Origin: Phoronis australis
Lineage: Eukaryota > Phoronida > Phoronidae
NCBI GenBank assembly: GCA_002633005.1
Contig: NMRA01000105.1
Coordinates: forward strand, 848,010 to 912,009
Reading direction: 5' to 3'
DNA length: 64,000 bases
Position numbers and translations under genes: made by a program. Positions 13,301-23,180 of the stretch are shown here, in pieces (within the stretch, counting starts at the first letter, position 1; each line of letters opens with the position of its first letter). The notes under the pieces are model-generated. The model was not told where the DNA came from, searched no databases, and was given only the letters and a program-made list of their open reading frames with translations.

Positions 13301-16300
13301 ATGTCTGCAATAGTCGCAAAAAATGGGCTGTGCAAATGAACACATCTTGTGATCATAAAAACTCAATTTGGGCTAAGCTATTCAAAACTAAGTGGGGGTA
13401 ATTAAATAATGTTCCTATTAGCCATACTGATACATTCTTTTTTAATTATTTAAACAGGGATCAACTAAACACAGAGTGACCTTGGTAAATCCCACTAATA
13501 AACACTAGTTACATTCAAAAGCTCAATGAATTTACAATCATCAGCAAAATTGAATGACGTGTTGAGGAGCACTTACCCACCAAAATGCTCGCAACAAGAT
13601 CCTTAATTAAAAGGCATGCTCTAATGATTTTCCGTACAAAACATCCAAATTTCAATCTTCTATTTTGCAATGCAGACTGCCTTTTAACAAATAATCTCAA
13701 TTTTACTTGGTTTTTGTTTTATTACATTTGAACAGCAATATACAATGCAGTAAATGTTTGTAATCTCTATTTTTGTTGACAAATTCCACAAAAGTAAATT
13801 CCACAATGTTTTAAACATAATTATCAACTTTCGTGCCTTTCAACTCTGTGGAAAATCTTTATCAACCATTTTCAGGCACTTTGATTTCCGGCATTTTTAT
13901 TAGTCTAAAAACATCACCAGGTTCTTTTCAGTGGATGGGTCACTTTGTATGAAAGTTTACACACGTGTTCCATAGTCTATGGTCGAGGGAACCGTGTTGC
14001 ACATTTTTGATTACTTGCGAATAGTGAAGATGTCAGGACAGTCAGGTGGAAAGAACAAGAATTGTGATAGTATTTTAGGAAGGGTGACCTATCCCCGTTG
14101 CGATAAATCTTCCACAGCAGACATTCCCTGGCCACTTGTTTCATCTTGAAATATTTCCAACTCAATAACACTGATGATTTCTTCATTAACTATAAATTTA
14201 TAAATACGTTTAATTCACATACCTGTCACGACATCTTTGTGTTCACAGAAAGCAGCAAACGGTATGTATGGCCGACGAATGTCCCACACATTTATGTTGA
14301 AGTCAACCAATAGGGAGCAGCTTGCGATGTGGTACTTGCGTTGAGGTCTCCATTTTACCCGAGCTACGGACGCGATTGTTTGTATAGTATGAGTACAGTG
14401 TGGTCGATTGGACACTTCCCAAACCTGTGGAAGAAAAGTTTACACATTGACCAGGCAGGTGTATATCAGAGCTCACAGATTATGTGAAATATTCAAGTTT
14501 TCATTTGGCAAATACCACTCTAAACAAAATCTTGTGTCTTAAAAGAAATCAAAATCTCGCAATATGCCATATAGAACGTCAGAAGATTTTAATATATAAT
14601 ATATTACTGAGATTTCTTTTACACTCTTCTACTGTCTCAGCACCAGCTGCTTGGTTGCATCATCAATGAAATATCTCTATTTTTATTAAGCGATACACAG
14701 TACCTTGTATTATTTTTTAGGACAAAATTATCGCAAAAATTTTCAGTTACGAGATGAGATTTGTGTTTGTGGTTAACCTTTATCAACTTGTCCCTTCCAG
14801 CGGTTGCTATCCAGTGTCTCTCTTCGGGGTGCCAGTCCAGCGTGAACACGTGGTCGCCGTGAGCGGTGAACTCTTTTTGGAAGGAGGAGGGATAACGCAG
14901 GTCCCAGAACTAAAACGAGTATTCCACATACCTAATGCAGCACATGCAAATAAACATGAATTTCATGAGCAACAACACAAAACGAAGCAAAAGTGTATTA
15001 CAGATGAAAGAATATCATACGAGACATTAGTCCGCGTATCAACCGAGACCGAATTGTATTCATCCTATATGCTTAAACTCCCAAGTTTCTTTTATTTTTT
15101 GGCAGATTTTTAAAATAATTCACTCAGAAACTTCACTCAACGAATCACAACTTATACTGTATGTACTCACACGATATGTTCACGAAAACAACAACGGTTT
15201 TAAAACTTGACATGTTTCGGTGTCATTTATTAAACACCATCCTCAGAAGTCATAATACAGTGGCCACCTAGCTAGGCCCAGCAACAAGTAATGAAGCACA
15301 GATACAGTCAGTTACAGGGAGTGACAATGAACTACACCAACAATGACAACCTGAGGTGTGTCAGTTGCCTATTGAGATTGGGTTTGCACCAACTGATATG
15401 TGTTACAGGTTAACTCTAGTTAACGAAAACAGTATTAAATTAACAATCTATTACTTGAAAAGAGATTAAAATGGTAATTGCGCATTGAATACGTAACATT
15501 TTCCGAAAAGAATTAAATAACAATATTTTAAATTGTAGCTACCGAGGAATCGGAGTCTGAGTTGCAGAGGATGTAACATTTAGCAAATAAAACTCAGACA
15601 GACGTTTTCTATAATCAACAGATTTGTACCATATGTTATGTTTGGGACCTGAGTGCGTGTTAGTGTTATTTATACTGCTGCAACGTTATTACTTTTAACT
15701 ATTTTGTGAAAGTATAATTATCCACATGAGCCGACATTGACCCACCTTTTGAACTTTCCAAGTCAGAGGTCACTGTTAAAGTAGTCACAGCAGTGCAATA
15801 CGGGAAACAATATCACATGGCCATACTGCACTCAGCTTCTTCAACACGTATGGGATAAAATACGAAATCGAAAATCACAGAAACATAATACGTAACACAA
15901 ATGATTTCATCTTCAATGGTTTAGCACAGATTTATATCGTTTTAACAATTTGACTGACAAGTCATTTTCTGCAAATGTTTTCGTGCCAGAGTGTGTTGGT
16001 TTACCTGAACAAAGCCATTTTCATAGGCTGCTGCGAACTGATTGGTTGCATGGGGGTTAAAACTGACGTCTCTCACATTCTCTGATTTATTAAAGAAGGT
16101 GCAGGCCACATCCTTCTTCCTAAGATCCTGAAAGTGAAATGGGAATATTGAAATACCTAGTATAAATAATAACAGTGAACACATCTATTTCCAAACTTTC
16201 AAATAACCCACTAAAACTCGCTTACGGAGGTTTACCGTGACGAACAAACTTTAATCTGGTGCAAACTTAAACTTTTAACTATACTCAGCAATATCCATCT

Positions 16301-17315
16301 ACCTAGCAACCACTGAATAATACCAACTAAAATTGTTTTTACTATCATGGCCTTGTACGATGTTAGAACAAGTTACTCCAGGGATGAGTTGTTGCTAAGG
16401 CTTGAGTGCTGTGTAGATACTATTTAAGCTGGCGCAACTTGTCCCCTCTTGTGACAACTTACTTCACTTTATGGAGTTAGGGCAACTTGGTTTAGAGTAA
16501 ATTGCGCTATTTCTGATTCCTGTGTGACCACAAACTTGGGGCAAGGCAGAATTATAATATTGAACAGCCACGTCATGGAGGATGGCCAACGAAGTGACAT
16601 CCCAAAATGATTCTCCATGAAAATGGGTGTCAGCGGTACCGAAAAAGCATGGGTGCGTATAGTTATCTCTCTGACAAACAGAGATAGCAACCAACAACTC
16701 GTAGTATCTGAACAATTTGACAAAACTAACGAAAAGAAAGAAAACACAGCAAACAACAGGTCAGCCACCACTCTATACTCCGTAGTACAAAGCAGCAAGG
16801 CAGCAATCGCTTTATAGTTAACTATGACTCGCAAAAGAAGGCAATAACTGTAAAAACGAATAAGGAAGAAAAACATGTCAAAACAGTATCACAATCCACA
16901 CAGTAATGATTCATCACTGGGTACGGTCTCTAATTTTTATACTCGAAATGGAACGCGAAATTTTGTTTGGCAGTTTCTTAAATCTACTTTTGTGCGAACT
17001 CAAGATAAGTGTGTATCACTATATGCTAGAGTATTTACCGTAATCGTTCGGGTTAACGCCCTGGGCGGTTAAATTGGCGAACCCAAAAAATCGGGGGTGG
17101 GCGGTTAACCAGACATGGGCGCTTAAACGTGAAATTTCAAGAAATCGGGGGGGGGGGCGGTTAACTGAACATGGGCGCTTATTACGACAGGCAACCGCCC
17201 TGGGCGGTTAATCTTACCTTATGATCTGAGTCACCACACGTACTAAGCCACATACTGGGATCGCCTAACACTTTGAAAAGAACTTTATCGCCACCAAGTG
17301 CGTACTCTGCGCACT
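1246..17315 (-). CDS. WDR24: WDR24, GATOR2 complex subunit (N-terminus not found)
   Basis: WDR24 forms GATOR2 with WDR59, MIOS, SEH1L and SEC13. GATOR2 opposes GATOR1 and so lets Rag GTPases recruit mTORC1 to the lysosome. Thirteen exons (16005-16127, 14778-14909, 14223-14424, 13135-13302, 11825-11955, 10548-10652, 9343-9484, 8750-8827, 4764-4924, 3933-4190, 3675-3777, 2499-2691, 1246-1381) have GT-AG borders and sum to 1932 nt, exactly 644 codons with the stop. Order: WD40 repeats (visible residues 1 to about 215), linker, solenoid helices (253-335), acidic linker (335-490), helices (480-550), then a Cys/His zinc domain ending [12 protein letters not shown]. The match to the animal WDR24 family as I recall it is clear in nearly every exon. 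A tentative extra 5' exon is at 17218-17315. The vertebrate protein is about 790 residues, so about 150 residues precede DLRKKD and most are not found. Introns hold many transposon copies. Family assignment is near certain; the 5' end is open. Confidence 0.95.
2499..2691 (-). CDS. WDR24: WDR24 exon: first half of the C-terminal zinc domain
   Basis: 193 nt, phase 1 in and phase 2 out. [16 protein letters not shown], then [15 protein letters not shown] and SGWLCDRC, then the start of MCSIC. The paired CxxC knuckles match vertebrate CSHCKRP and GWVCDRC. This domain closes the GATOR2 scaffold and is reported to have RING-type character. Confidence 0.97.
3246..3313. repeat. Inverted repeat with GGCCACAT arms
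   Basis: Arms at 3246-3272 and 3287-3313 (core CCTATTGGCCACAT and its complement) around a 14-bp loop, in a WDR24 intron. A single arm with similar flank recurs at 5425-5475 (GTCACATGATGTGGCCAACA), so it is a dispersed family. Confidence 0.7.
3478..3582. repeat. Short TIR stem-loop element (TTTGAGAACC family)
   Basis: About 105 bp bounded by inverted copies of AATAGTCTGATAT...GCAATTTGAGAACCA and TGGTTCTCAAAATGC...ATATCAGACTATTG. Related pieces lie at 28251-28360 and 31857-31905. Confidence 0.7.
3675..3777 (-). CDS. WDR24: WDR24 exon: [17 protein letters not shown] helices
   Basis: 103 nt, phase 0 in and phase 1 out. [17 protein letters not shown] and [13 protein letters not shown] match vertebrate [17 protein letters not shown] and DEQTQEHWYTSYI. 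The donor GTGAGT splits the Asp codon of the following DLLGKYELW. Confidence 0.97.
3933..4190 (-). CDS. WDR24: WDR24 exon: conserved [12 protein letters not shown] block and helices
   Basis: 86 codons, phase 0 at both ends. Begins [18 protein letters not shown], matching the vertebrate LPQEAFPLRHEIVD. After a Ser/Pro/Glu linker it ends [15 protein letters not shown], matching LVRDMLHFYAEQ. Confidence 0.96.
4764..4924 (-). CDS. WDR24: WDR24 exon: acidic linker ([14 protein letters not shown])
   Basis: 161 nt, phase 1 in and phase 0 out. Acidic, with [10 protein letters not shown] and [16 protein letters not shown]. It corresponds to the Glu/Asp-rich linker ahead of the LPQEAFPLRHEI block in vertebrate WDR24. 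Donor GAT|GTATGT. Confidence 0.85.
5644..5911. repeat. MITE-like element, AAAGGT...CACCC termini
   Basis: Begins AAAGGTATCACCCATAGACA and ends GGGTGGCATTCTCTATT. The inner part with GACGCCATATTGGAGAGTGT recurs in opposite orientation at 8505-8600, in the same gene. Its right end resembles the left end of the 38594-39962 transposon (GAATGCCACCCGATTTAATT). Borders are approximate. Confidence 0.5.
7254..7626. mobile_element. hAT-type MITE (CAGTGGCGGAT...GGATCCGCCCCTG)
   Basis: Non-autonomous element of about 373 bp in a WDR24 intron. Starts CAGTGGCGGATTTAGATGG and ends TCTGGATCCGCCCCTG, the usual CAGKGGCGGATCCAG inverted termini of hAT MITEs. No intact target duplication was identified, and the interior codes for nothing recognisable. 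Confidence 0.65.
8505..8600. repeat. Inverted partner of the 5644-5911 repeat
   Basis: Contains ACACTCTCCAATATGGCGTC and GTCTATGGTATCACC, the reverse complement of segments at 5650-5735. Only the left half of the family is present. Confidence 0.6.
8750..8827 (-). CDS. WDR24: WDR24 exon: acidic/Ser linker
   Basis: 78 nt, phase 1 at both ends ([10 protein letters not shown]...SDQDVTS). Little conservation; included because both splice sites are canonical (TTTTCAG, TCAG|GTAGTA) and the phase joins its neighbours exactly. Confidence 0.8.
9343..9484 (-). CDS. WDR24: WDR24 exon: solenoid helix ([15 protein letters not shown])
   Basis: 142 nt, phase 0 in and phase 1 out. [15 protein letters not shown] matches the vertebrate VAQTWTMLRIIYCSP; the rest is a Ser/Ala-rich, low-complexity linker ending HDPHK. 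Confidence 0.94.
10141..10296. mobile_element. hAT-type MITE with perfect 8-bp target duplication
   Basis: 156-bp element starting CAGGGGCGGATCCAGG and ending CCTGGATCTGCCT. It is flanked on both sides by GTGTATCA (10133-10140 and 10297-10304). An 8-bp duplication with these termini is the hAT superfamily signature. It lies in the WDR24 intron between the 11825 and 10548 exons. A relative is at 58731-58886. Confidence 0.8.
10548..10652 (-). CDS. WDR24: WDR24 exon: solenoid start ([12 protein letters not shown])
   Basis: 35 codons, phase 0 at both ends. [15 protein letters not shown] and [15 protein letters not shown] match the vertebrate WFVDTAERYALAG and LAELCDHNAKVARELG helices. Confidence 0.96.
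11825..11955 (-). CDS. WDR24: WDR24 exon: linker after the propeller
   Basis: 131 nt, phase 1 in and phase 0 out. Ser/Thr/Asn-rich ([16 protein letters not shown], then [13 protein letters not shown]). Low conservation is expected here; assignment rests on exact phase continuity with both neighbours and on running into [10 protein letters not shown] of the next exon. Confidence 0.88.
12200..12890. repeat. Modular intronic repeat carrying CCACTAGGGGG motifs
   Basis: Degenerate modules of about 130-180 bp, each with a CTCF-like core: GACACTAGGGGGCACAG near 12203, TGCCACTAGGGGGTGCT at 12341, TGGCCACTAGGAGCGCA at 12584, GCCACTTGGAGGAGCC near 12729, TGGCCACTAAGGAGTAC near 12869. The same family is at 46.1-47.3, 49.3 and 51.8-52.6 kb. 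It lies in the intron between the 13135 and 11825 exons. Confidence 0.7.
13135..13302 (-). CDS. WDR24: WDR24 exon: last WD40 blade ([16 protein letters not shown])
   Basis: 168 nt, phase 1 in and phase 1 out. Reads [36 protein letters not shown] and HGDITFA, matching the vertebrate SGSKDSS..QHLFRDA and GDLAFA. Donor GCCA|GTGAGT. The intron downstream holds CTCF-like repeat modules at 12.2-12.9 kb. Confidence 0.97.
14223..14424 (-). CDS. WDR24: WDR24 exon: WD40 blade ([12 protein letters not shown])
   Basis: 202 nt starting in phase 0 at [10 protein letters not shown] and ending one base into a codon. The [14 protein letters not shown] block, [16 protein letters not shown] and EHKDVVT are among the most conserved WDR24-specific segments and separate it from WDR59 and other WD40 proteins. 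Confidence 0.97.
14778..14909 (-). CDS. WDR24: WDR24 exon: WD40 blade ([13 protein letters not shown])
   Basis: 44 codons, phase 0 at both ends. Contains [25 protein letters not shown] and [10 protein letters not shown], equivalent to vertebrate AHNGPVFCCDWHPE and ATGGRDKMVK. The donor is GTTAAC, a valid GT but weak after +3. Confidence 0.95.
16005..16127 (-). CDS. WDR24: WDR24 exon: WD40 blade (DLRKKD...NVRDVSFNP)
   Basis: 41 codons, phase 0 at both ends, acceptor TTTCAG and donor CAG|GTAAAC. It holds [10 protein letters not shown] and ENGFVQ, matching the vertebrate ESVRDVQFS and ENGNVQ of the third WD repeat. It continues into FWDLRYP of the next exon, so the intron falls inside the closing WD strand. 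Confidence 0.93.
17037..17213. mobile_element. MITE of the CCGTAATCGTTCGGGTTAACGCC family
   Basis: Starts CCGTAATCGTTCGGGTTAACG after TA. It contains alternating GGCGGTTAA and GGGCGCTTA modules and two G-runs, and ends CCGCCCTGGGCGGTTAA, right beside the donor of the 17218-17315 exon. The outer right terminus of the family consensus is missing or degraded. Confidence 0.7.
17218..17315 (-). CDS. WDR24: WDR24 probable upstream exon (divergent WD40 repeat)
   Basis: A 98-nt open stretch reads as [14 protein letters not shown], then [15 protein letters not shown], and ends at a consensus donor (AAG|GTAAGA). It ends in phase 0 and the next exon starts in phase 0 with DLRKKD. The residues fall where vertebrate WDR24 has NKVCFHP...LLSGSQDG...FDLR, so it looks like a diverged WD blade, two residues shorter at the junction. 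The acceptor (after TTAATTAG) has a weak pyrimidine tract, so the 5' border is uncertain; 17307 is an alternative in the same phase. The donor sits against the edge of a GGTTAACCGCCC repeat. Confidence 0.5.
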
Positions 17316-17473
17316 CTAATTAACAAATAGTTTCGAAAATGTAGAGTGTGGTCAAACTCCGAACGCTTGCATAGAAAGTTTGCTACATAATATGGCGCCT
17401 CAGGTGAGACCGATTATTGCGAATTATGCTCATTATTTCACTATACTTCGCAGACGTTGAACATGTTCACCTG

Positions 17474-17598
17474 NNNNNNNNNNNNNNNNNNNNNNNNNNN
17501 NNNNNNNNNNNNNNNNNNNNNNNNNNNNNNNNNNNNNNNNNNNNNNNNNNNNNNNNNNNNNNNNNNNNNNNNNNNNNNNNNNNNNNNNNNNNNNNNNN
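17474..17598. other. Assembly gap of 125 N
   Basis: Run of N. It lies just upstream (in gene direction) of the most 5' WDR24 exon seen, so missing WDR24 N-terminal coding sequence could be here. Confidence 1.
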
Positions 17599-18094
17599 GA
17601 GTCTATTGAAACCAGACACTCTGGCAACCAACCACGTGCTAATGATTGACAGGTCTACCAAATACTTTGAATATTGCAACATTTTAAATACTTTGTATAT
17701 TTCTTTCCCAGTTGAAAGGGCCAACTTCTGGCTTTGATTAACTGGGAGTCTTAGTAATCTTTCAATGTGGGTGTCCAAAGTGGAGAAATTCTGATTGACA
17801 GGGCGTCCAAATGATACATTGGGCGTCCTTGCCAGGGTGTCTACATTAGTGCTAGGGCGTCCAAATGGACGCCCAGGACGTATGCTGCATGAAGGCCTGC
17901 GGATGCATCCTTCTGCTACATCTGTGGCAGATTGTCACCCACCCTAGTTTAACAGCTCAACATATTATACAACTTTTGTATTTATCGATATTTGTACTAC
18001 TTTAGTTTGTCATAATATATATGACCTTTTATCTCACCTACACGTTTTGTTTCACTGTGAACTAGCTTTGGTATCGCTTCACAGTTAGCGCATA

Positions 18095-19544
18095 CTGTAT
18101 TCACCATAATAACCGCCCATTCCCCTATAAGACCCCCCATGCGTTTTCAGACTATGGTAAAATAAGCGCCCAGTCCATGAACGTGTACGTGCGAAAAATG
18201 CCTTAACTACAGTCCTAAAATTCTACAGTAATGTCTTCAATTTATCAATAATAACCGACAGTCCTGAAAAAAATCATTGTGCGCAGAATTTGTAGACCAC
18301 GAGCCTCGCCGCTATGTCAGTATTTAGCCGTGACTATAAACTTAAAACTTCCGCCATGCCTCAAAACGAACACAAAAGTTCTGCTGATATTGCGAGGACC
18401 AATGGTCTGGCCTTTCAGAACAGAAGTAGTGTACTTGTCTACGGGATTGCTTTGTAGATATTTCCCGCGTTCATCAGGAATCCAAATTTCTTTGTAGGTC
18501 TACACGTGAAAACCGCGAATTGAAGACTAATAAAAAGCTTGGCCAGTGTGAGCACGTGGCCAGGAAGCGCGCGCTACATACATGAACCTATCATCAAAGA
18601 CATTAGTCGGGAACTAACCATTCATGAAACGGCAAGAAATGAATATTGGCACTATTCCGACAGTTTCTAATACTATAAAAATTTTGAGTTATTTTTAAGA
18701 TGAATTGTTTGATTAACCATTTTTAAGCCAAATATCCGATAAAATGACCACTGACAGTGAATGCTTACACACCCTTACACTGAAAAACAACTGTCAGATA
18801 GTCACGTACGCCACATCCAGCCACACGGCGACTAATATGGCCTTACCAAGACAAATGTCGAACGTTTTTAGAGACATGCTCTAGAATGAAACACGCTCTG
18901 GTTTAGGCCTACTGCTTGTGCAAATTTCTTTAGATACAATGCACATCTAGTTCGTTAGATTGCGTGGCTCTGGCCAAAAGACGGTCTCTGCTCTACCAAA
19001 TGAACTCTGGTGACACGCATGCACTCGCTTACTCACAAACGTAGACAACTTCAAAACACACGTCACGTGACAACAATATGTGTGTTCGTCCAGACATTTT
19101 TCTCATGTTGCCGATCATATGTGTAGATGGCACGATGTACTAGCAGATTTGTACTTAAAGCTGCCGTGATCCCGACTTAAAAATCTTACGGACGCTACTT
19201 GGAAAACTTTCAGGTAATTTGCTTGAGTCGAAACTGTATTTATATTCAAGCATTCAAGTTGCCATATCATCGATTGGGAGGCAGGCAGTCGGCAAGTTTT
19301 CGTCCTGGGATTTCAGCACAATTTTCTATAAAATGATCGTAATTTAGCAACAAAGTTTGATAGCAATGCACCACGGTTTTGAAGAAAGTCTTTTCATAGA
19401 TTATAGACACGTCAAACAGCGTAAATATGATGAATCTTAGCTTCCGATTTCACCTGTTTCAGAGACCGGGTTTCAACGGCCTCGGGTTATAATAAGCGCC
19501 CCCCCTGAAACGAAATTTTCTAAGCGCCCTGGGCGAATACGGCA
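18095..19544. mobile_element. 1.45-kb non-coding repeat element, copy 1
   Basis: Left end CTGTATTCACCATAATAACC, right end TAAGCGCCCTGGGCGAATACGG. These are imperfect inverted ends related to the smaller GGTTAACGCC MITEs. The right two thirds (from CCTACACGTGAAAACC at about 18499) is repeated at 30347-31476, and a fragment is at 50095-50287. No long ORF, so probably a non-autonomous transposon. Confidence 0.65.
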
Positions 19545-19649
19545 TAAATATTATTACAGTACCTTATGTCACTCAGGGCTTGGAATGACCAATGGCAAAA
19601 AGAGGATATTTTCCAATTGATGTATCATCTAGAAAATAAATATGCTTGT

Positions 19650-20473
19650 GTGATAGAAATATTTTTGTGTTGTAAAATTTAACTGAAATAAATGTTTTTT
19701 CATTAATATAGTAAAAAATAATGACAAAAAAGACGAAAGAAGAGAAAACTGAAAATCAAATACGAGGAAATTGAAGCAAAAAAGGAAATCCTCTTAAAAG
19801 AGGAAAATTCCAAGCCCTGTTATGTGCCATGAAATGAAAAGATTCATATATTTAGGCGGGTACGAAATGACATTTCCATCATTTTGAAACCACTTACCAA
19901 ACCCAAATTTATGACAAATACGTGAATTATAGTGAGCAACATTTAAAAGATTTTTAATGTAAAAATAACATCAAACGTTATCATGGACTGTTCACCCAAA
20001 AGCATCATATATTTACTTATCAGCCTAGTGCTTGAACTGCACTGATTATTAAGTAAACTTGATATGAAAAAATTGGTCTTATGATAGTAAAACCTCAAAC
20101 AAGTAACAGATACAAAATATCGCCAGATTCCCCTTAACTCATTTTTCAAGAGCTCCAGGCATTGACACGTTTCTTAAACTACTGTACAGTGTTAGTTTCT
20201 GTACACAACTTGAAAATAGCAAAGTATTAATTTTGTGCTAATTGTCTTTTTTGGAATAAAATGAGAAGGAAATCAATGTTGCTTTCCACGTGTTCTACCG
20301 TAATCGTTCGGGTTAACGCCCATGCTCACTTAACCGCCCATCCCCGACTTTAAGTGGATTTTCGATTTAACCGCCCTCCCCCGATTTTTTTGATTCGCCA
20401 ATTTAACCGCCCAGGGCGTTAACCCGAACGATTACGGTAAGTTGGTGACATTCTCACTGCAGCACAAATAACG
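19650..20473. repeat. Tandem duplication, unit 1 (with MITE insert)
   Basis: 684-bp unit interrupted by a 140-bp element at 20298-20437. Highly similar to unit 2, starting at GTGATAGAAATATTTTTG and ending at GCAGCACAAATAACG. Each unit has a matching 68-codon minus-strand ORF with no recognisable similarity; conservation simply follows the recent duplication. Confidence 0.9.
20298..20437. mobile_element. 140-bp TIR MITE with TA target duplication
   Basis: Near-perfect 24-bp inverted ends (CCGTAATCGTTCGGGTTAAC...), flanked by TA at 20296-20297 and 20438-20439. The empty site in the neighbouring duplicate has a single TA, so the boundaries and the TA duplication are directly shown. TA duplication suggests mobilisation by a Tc1/mariner-type transposase. 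Confidence 0.9.
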
Positions 20474-21157
20474 GTGATAGAAATATTTTTGTGTTGTAAA
20501 ATTAAACTGAAATGAATGTTTTTCCATGAATAGAGTAGAAAATAATGACAAAAAAGACGAAAGAGTAAACTGAAAATCAAATTCGAGGAAATTGAAACAG
20601 AAAAGAAAATCCTCTTAAAAGAGGAAAATTCCAAGCCCTGTTATGTGCCATGAAATGAAAAGATTCATTTAATATTGAGGCGGGTACGAAATGACATTTC
20701 CATCATTTTGAAACCACTTACCAAACCCGAATTTATGACAAATAAGTGACTTATAGTGACCAACATTTAAAAGATTTTTAATGTAAACATAACATCAAAC
20801 GTTATCATGGACTCTTCACCCAAAAGCATCATATATTTACTTATCAGCCTAGTGCTTGAACTGCACTGATTATTAAGTAAACTTGATATGAAAAAATTGG
20901 CCTTCTGATAGTAAAACCTCAAACAAGTAACAGATACAAAATATCGCCAGATTCCCCTTAACTCATTTTTCAAGAGCTCCAGGCATTGACATGTTTTTTA
21001 AACTACTGTACAGTGTTAGTTTCTGTACACAACTTGAAAATAACGAAGTATTAATTTTGTGCCAATTGTCTTTTTTGGAATAAAATGAGAAGGAAATCAA
21101 TGTTGCTTTCCACGTGTTCTAAGTTGGTGACATTCTCACTGCAGCACAAATAACGGT
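20474..21157. repeat. Tandem duplication, unit 2 (empty site)
   Basis: 684-bp second copy directly abutting unit 1. At 21113-21127 it reads TGTTCTAAGTTGGTG, the uninterrupted form of the site occupied by the MITE in unit 1. Confidence 0.9.
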
Positions 21158-22542
21158 AAAAATTTTAAAGTTTGGTAATTATATATCCGTGCTCATTCTT
21201 CTAAGAATGCGGGAACACCTGACGATGGCCGGAGAATAGACCGACCAAAACATCATGACAGTGTAAATAGACTAGAGGTCGGTGTAAATAGACCAAGGGA
21301 TTTTAATAGTAGTTGTAATACGCCACCACCTCAGAGCGGTTTTAGAAAGTCAGAAAATGTATTGTAGGCAATTCTTCACTTATTTAGAGCAAAGTATGGC
21401 CCAAATGCAACCTCTATTTTGTCAAATTTCTCTGCAAGAGGTCTCCTACCATCATGGTTTGTACTGCGCAGATATCGTAAAATAAACATTTGTTGAAGCT
21501 TCCACTGTTTCCAGCATGGTAATTAGCCATTAAAAATGGAAAATAACCATTTGGCAATTATTCTTTAGCAAAACAAATGAAGATTTCTAGCAGGCATGGC
21601 ACGTTGCTATAGTAATAAGCTATCAACATGTAATACCGTAAAGAAACGATTTGTAAAATCATCCACTTCCACAATGACCCAAAAGGTAAACAGATAGCAT
21701 AAACTATCACAAATACATTAAGAAAACATTAATTTCTTATCATTCATACTAAAACAGCAGACGAGTATTGTGAAACTTGCACTTTGACCTGCCAAAGGTC
21801 AGCCAAGTTGACCACGGCACAAGACACACTACACTTATGAGGAAGGCTGTTTTAGTTAACTTTGTATTCTATTTCTTCCTGTAGGTGAGTGATTGCATTA
21901 TGTAATCACAGGTTCAGTTAAACAGTAGTCTGAACTGAGTTTCTATAAGACACAAGAAAGTCGAAAAGGAAGCTAATGTGACGAGCTTCGCTTGTGATAA
22001 AAAGCAATTTTGTGTTTTCGCGAGATTTTCGCGTCAAACACATGCCTTGCCTCCACTATTTTGATAGCAAGAAAGACCTATCCACCCAAACAGGATTTAA
22101 CACAACTAGAATTACCAGCTCATCTTCAGAACAAACTAAAAAAACAAACATACCTATGGCTTTACAATTTTGCTTGTCACACTAGAGTGTAAACATGCAT
22201 AATTGTAAGATATGATTTTTTAAATTTTGAAATCAAAATCAAACCTCTTAACTTTGCTTCAAGCTTAAAAGTTAAAAGGGACAAATCATCATCAAGGGTT
22301 TGCCCTAAATCAGAAACGAACTGAGATAACGGATTGAACATAATTGAAAAATATTTATTAGTCTTAAAATCTAAGTTCCAAAATATGAAAACTTGTGGAA
22401 AATTTTTTATCTAATAACAGCTTAACATAACAAATCATAATTATAAACTTTTAATCTCAAAAACTCATAGCCACATACATAAGGTGTTTGACATGCCTTG
22501 CTATATGACAAACAATCCTGAAACAATAATTTCATTAATAAA
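21158..22542. other. Intergenic, no gene seen
   Basis: AT-rich sequence between the tandem duplication and the next TIR element. No credible exon was seen on either strand. Confidence 0.5.
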
Positions 22543-22894
22543 CGGTGAAAATTCTCCAGTTTGGTAAAAGTGAAAAAAAATTATTTCAGAACTTGTGCCC
22601 AACTTTAAAAATAGTTAATAATCTGACCATCATACATGTAAATTCTAGAATTATGAACAACCAAAAACTACCTCAATGCTACACATTATTGAGACTTCAT
22701 GAAAGCATTGCATTAGTGACTATTTTCAACAATTTTATCAAATGCCGAGTCCATTTTCAGACTTTGTTGATACAAAATGCAGTGTTCGACATCTGAGAAC
22801 AAATATGTTATAATATTTAGAATAAAAATCACTTTCAGCTTGAAATTCGGTGTGCCATATTTTAGATTTTGTAGAAAACTGGAGAATTTTTATC
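22543..22894. mobile_element. TIR element (AAAATTCTCCAGTTT ends), copy 1
   Basis: 352 bp from CGGTGAAAATTCTCCAGTTT to AAACTGGAGAATTTTTATCG, perfect over the 15-bp core. The interior resembles the reverse complement of 26425-26794. It ends about 290 bp upstream of the first Ly6 gene's ATG. Confidence 0.8.
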
Positions 22895-23180
22895 GCAACA
22901 ACAAAGATGAAAACAAAACGTTTTCTGAAAAAATTGTTCTTTCGAGTTAACTTATTAAACGGATATCTTTTATGAATATGATATTAGCCAAGACTGCTTA
23001 AAGTAAATATAACATGCTCAGATAACTACAAGACAACGTCCAGCTTGCTTGGAGATAACTATTTAAATAAGCGGTGTCAAAGATCAATCTTGCGAAATCT
23101 TAAGTAAACAACGCAGGGTAAAACGGATCTTTGAAGAGTCTCAAGTGAAGTAGAGCACCAAAAATACTGCTGATATCACC

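Noticed and set aside
15180-15265. Segment with ACATGTTTCGGTGTCATT, reminiscent of retroelement 3' ends
   Set aside because: Too short and without reverse-transcriptase remains nearby to assign.
16464-16876. Overlapping minus-strand frames of 83 and 135 codons between WDR24 exons
   Set aside because: They do not match WDR24, and the neighbouring exon (16005-16127) can join 17218-17315 in phase without them.
19943-20973. Two near-identical 68-codon minus-strand ORFs
   Set aside because: Similarity is explained by the 684-bp tandem duplication; no domain or codon pattern suggests a gene.
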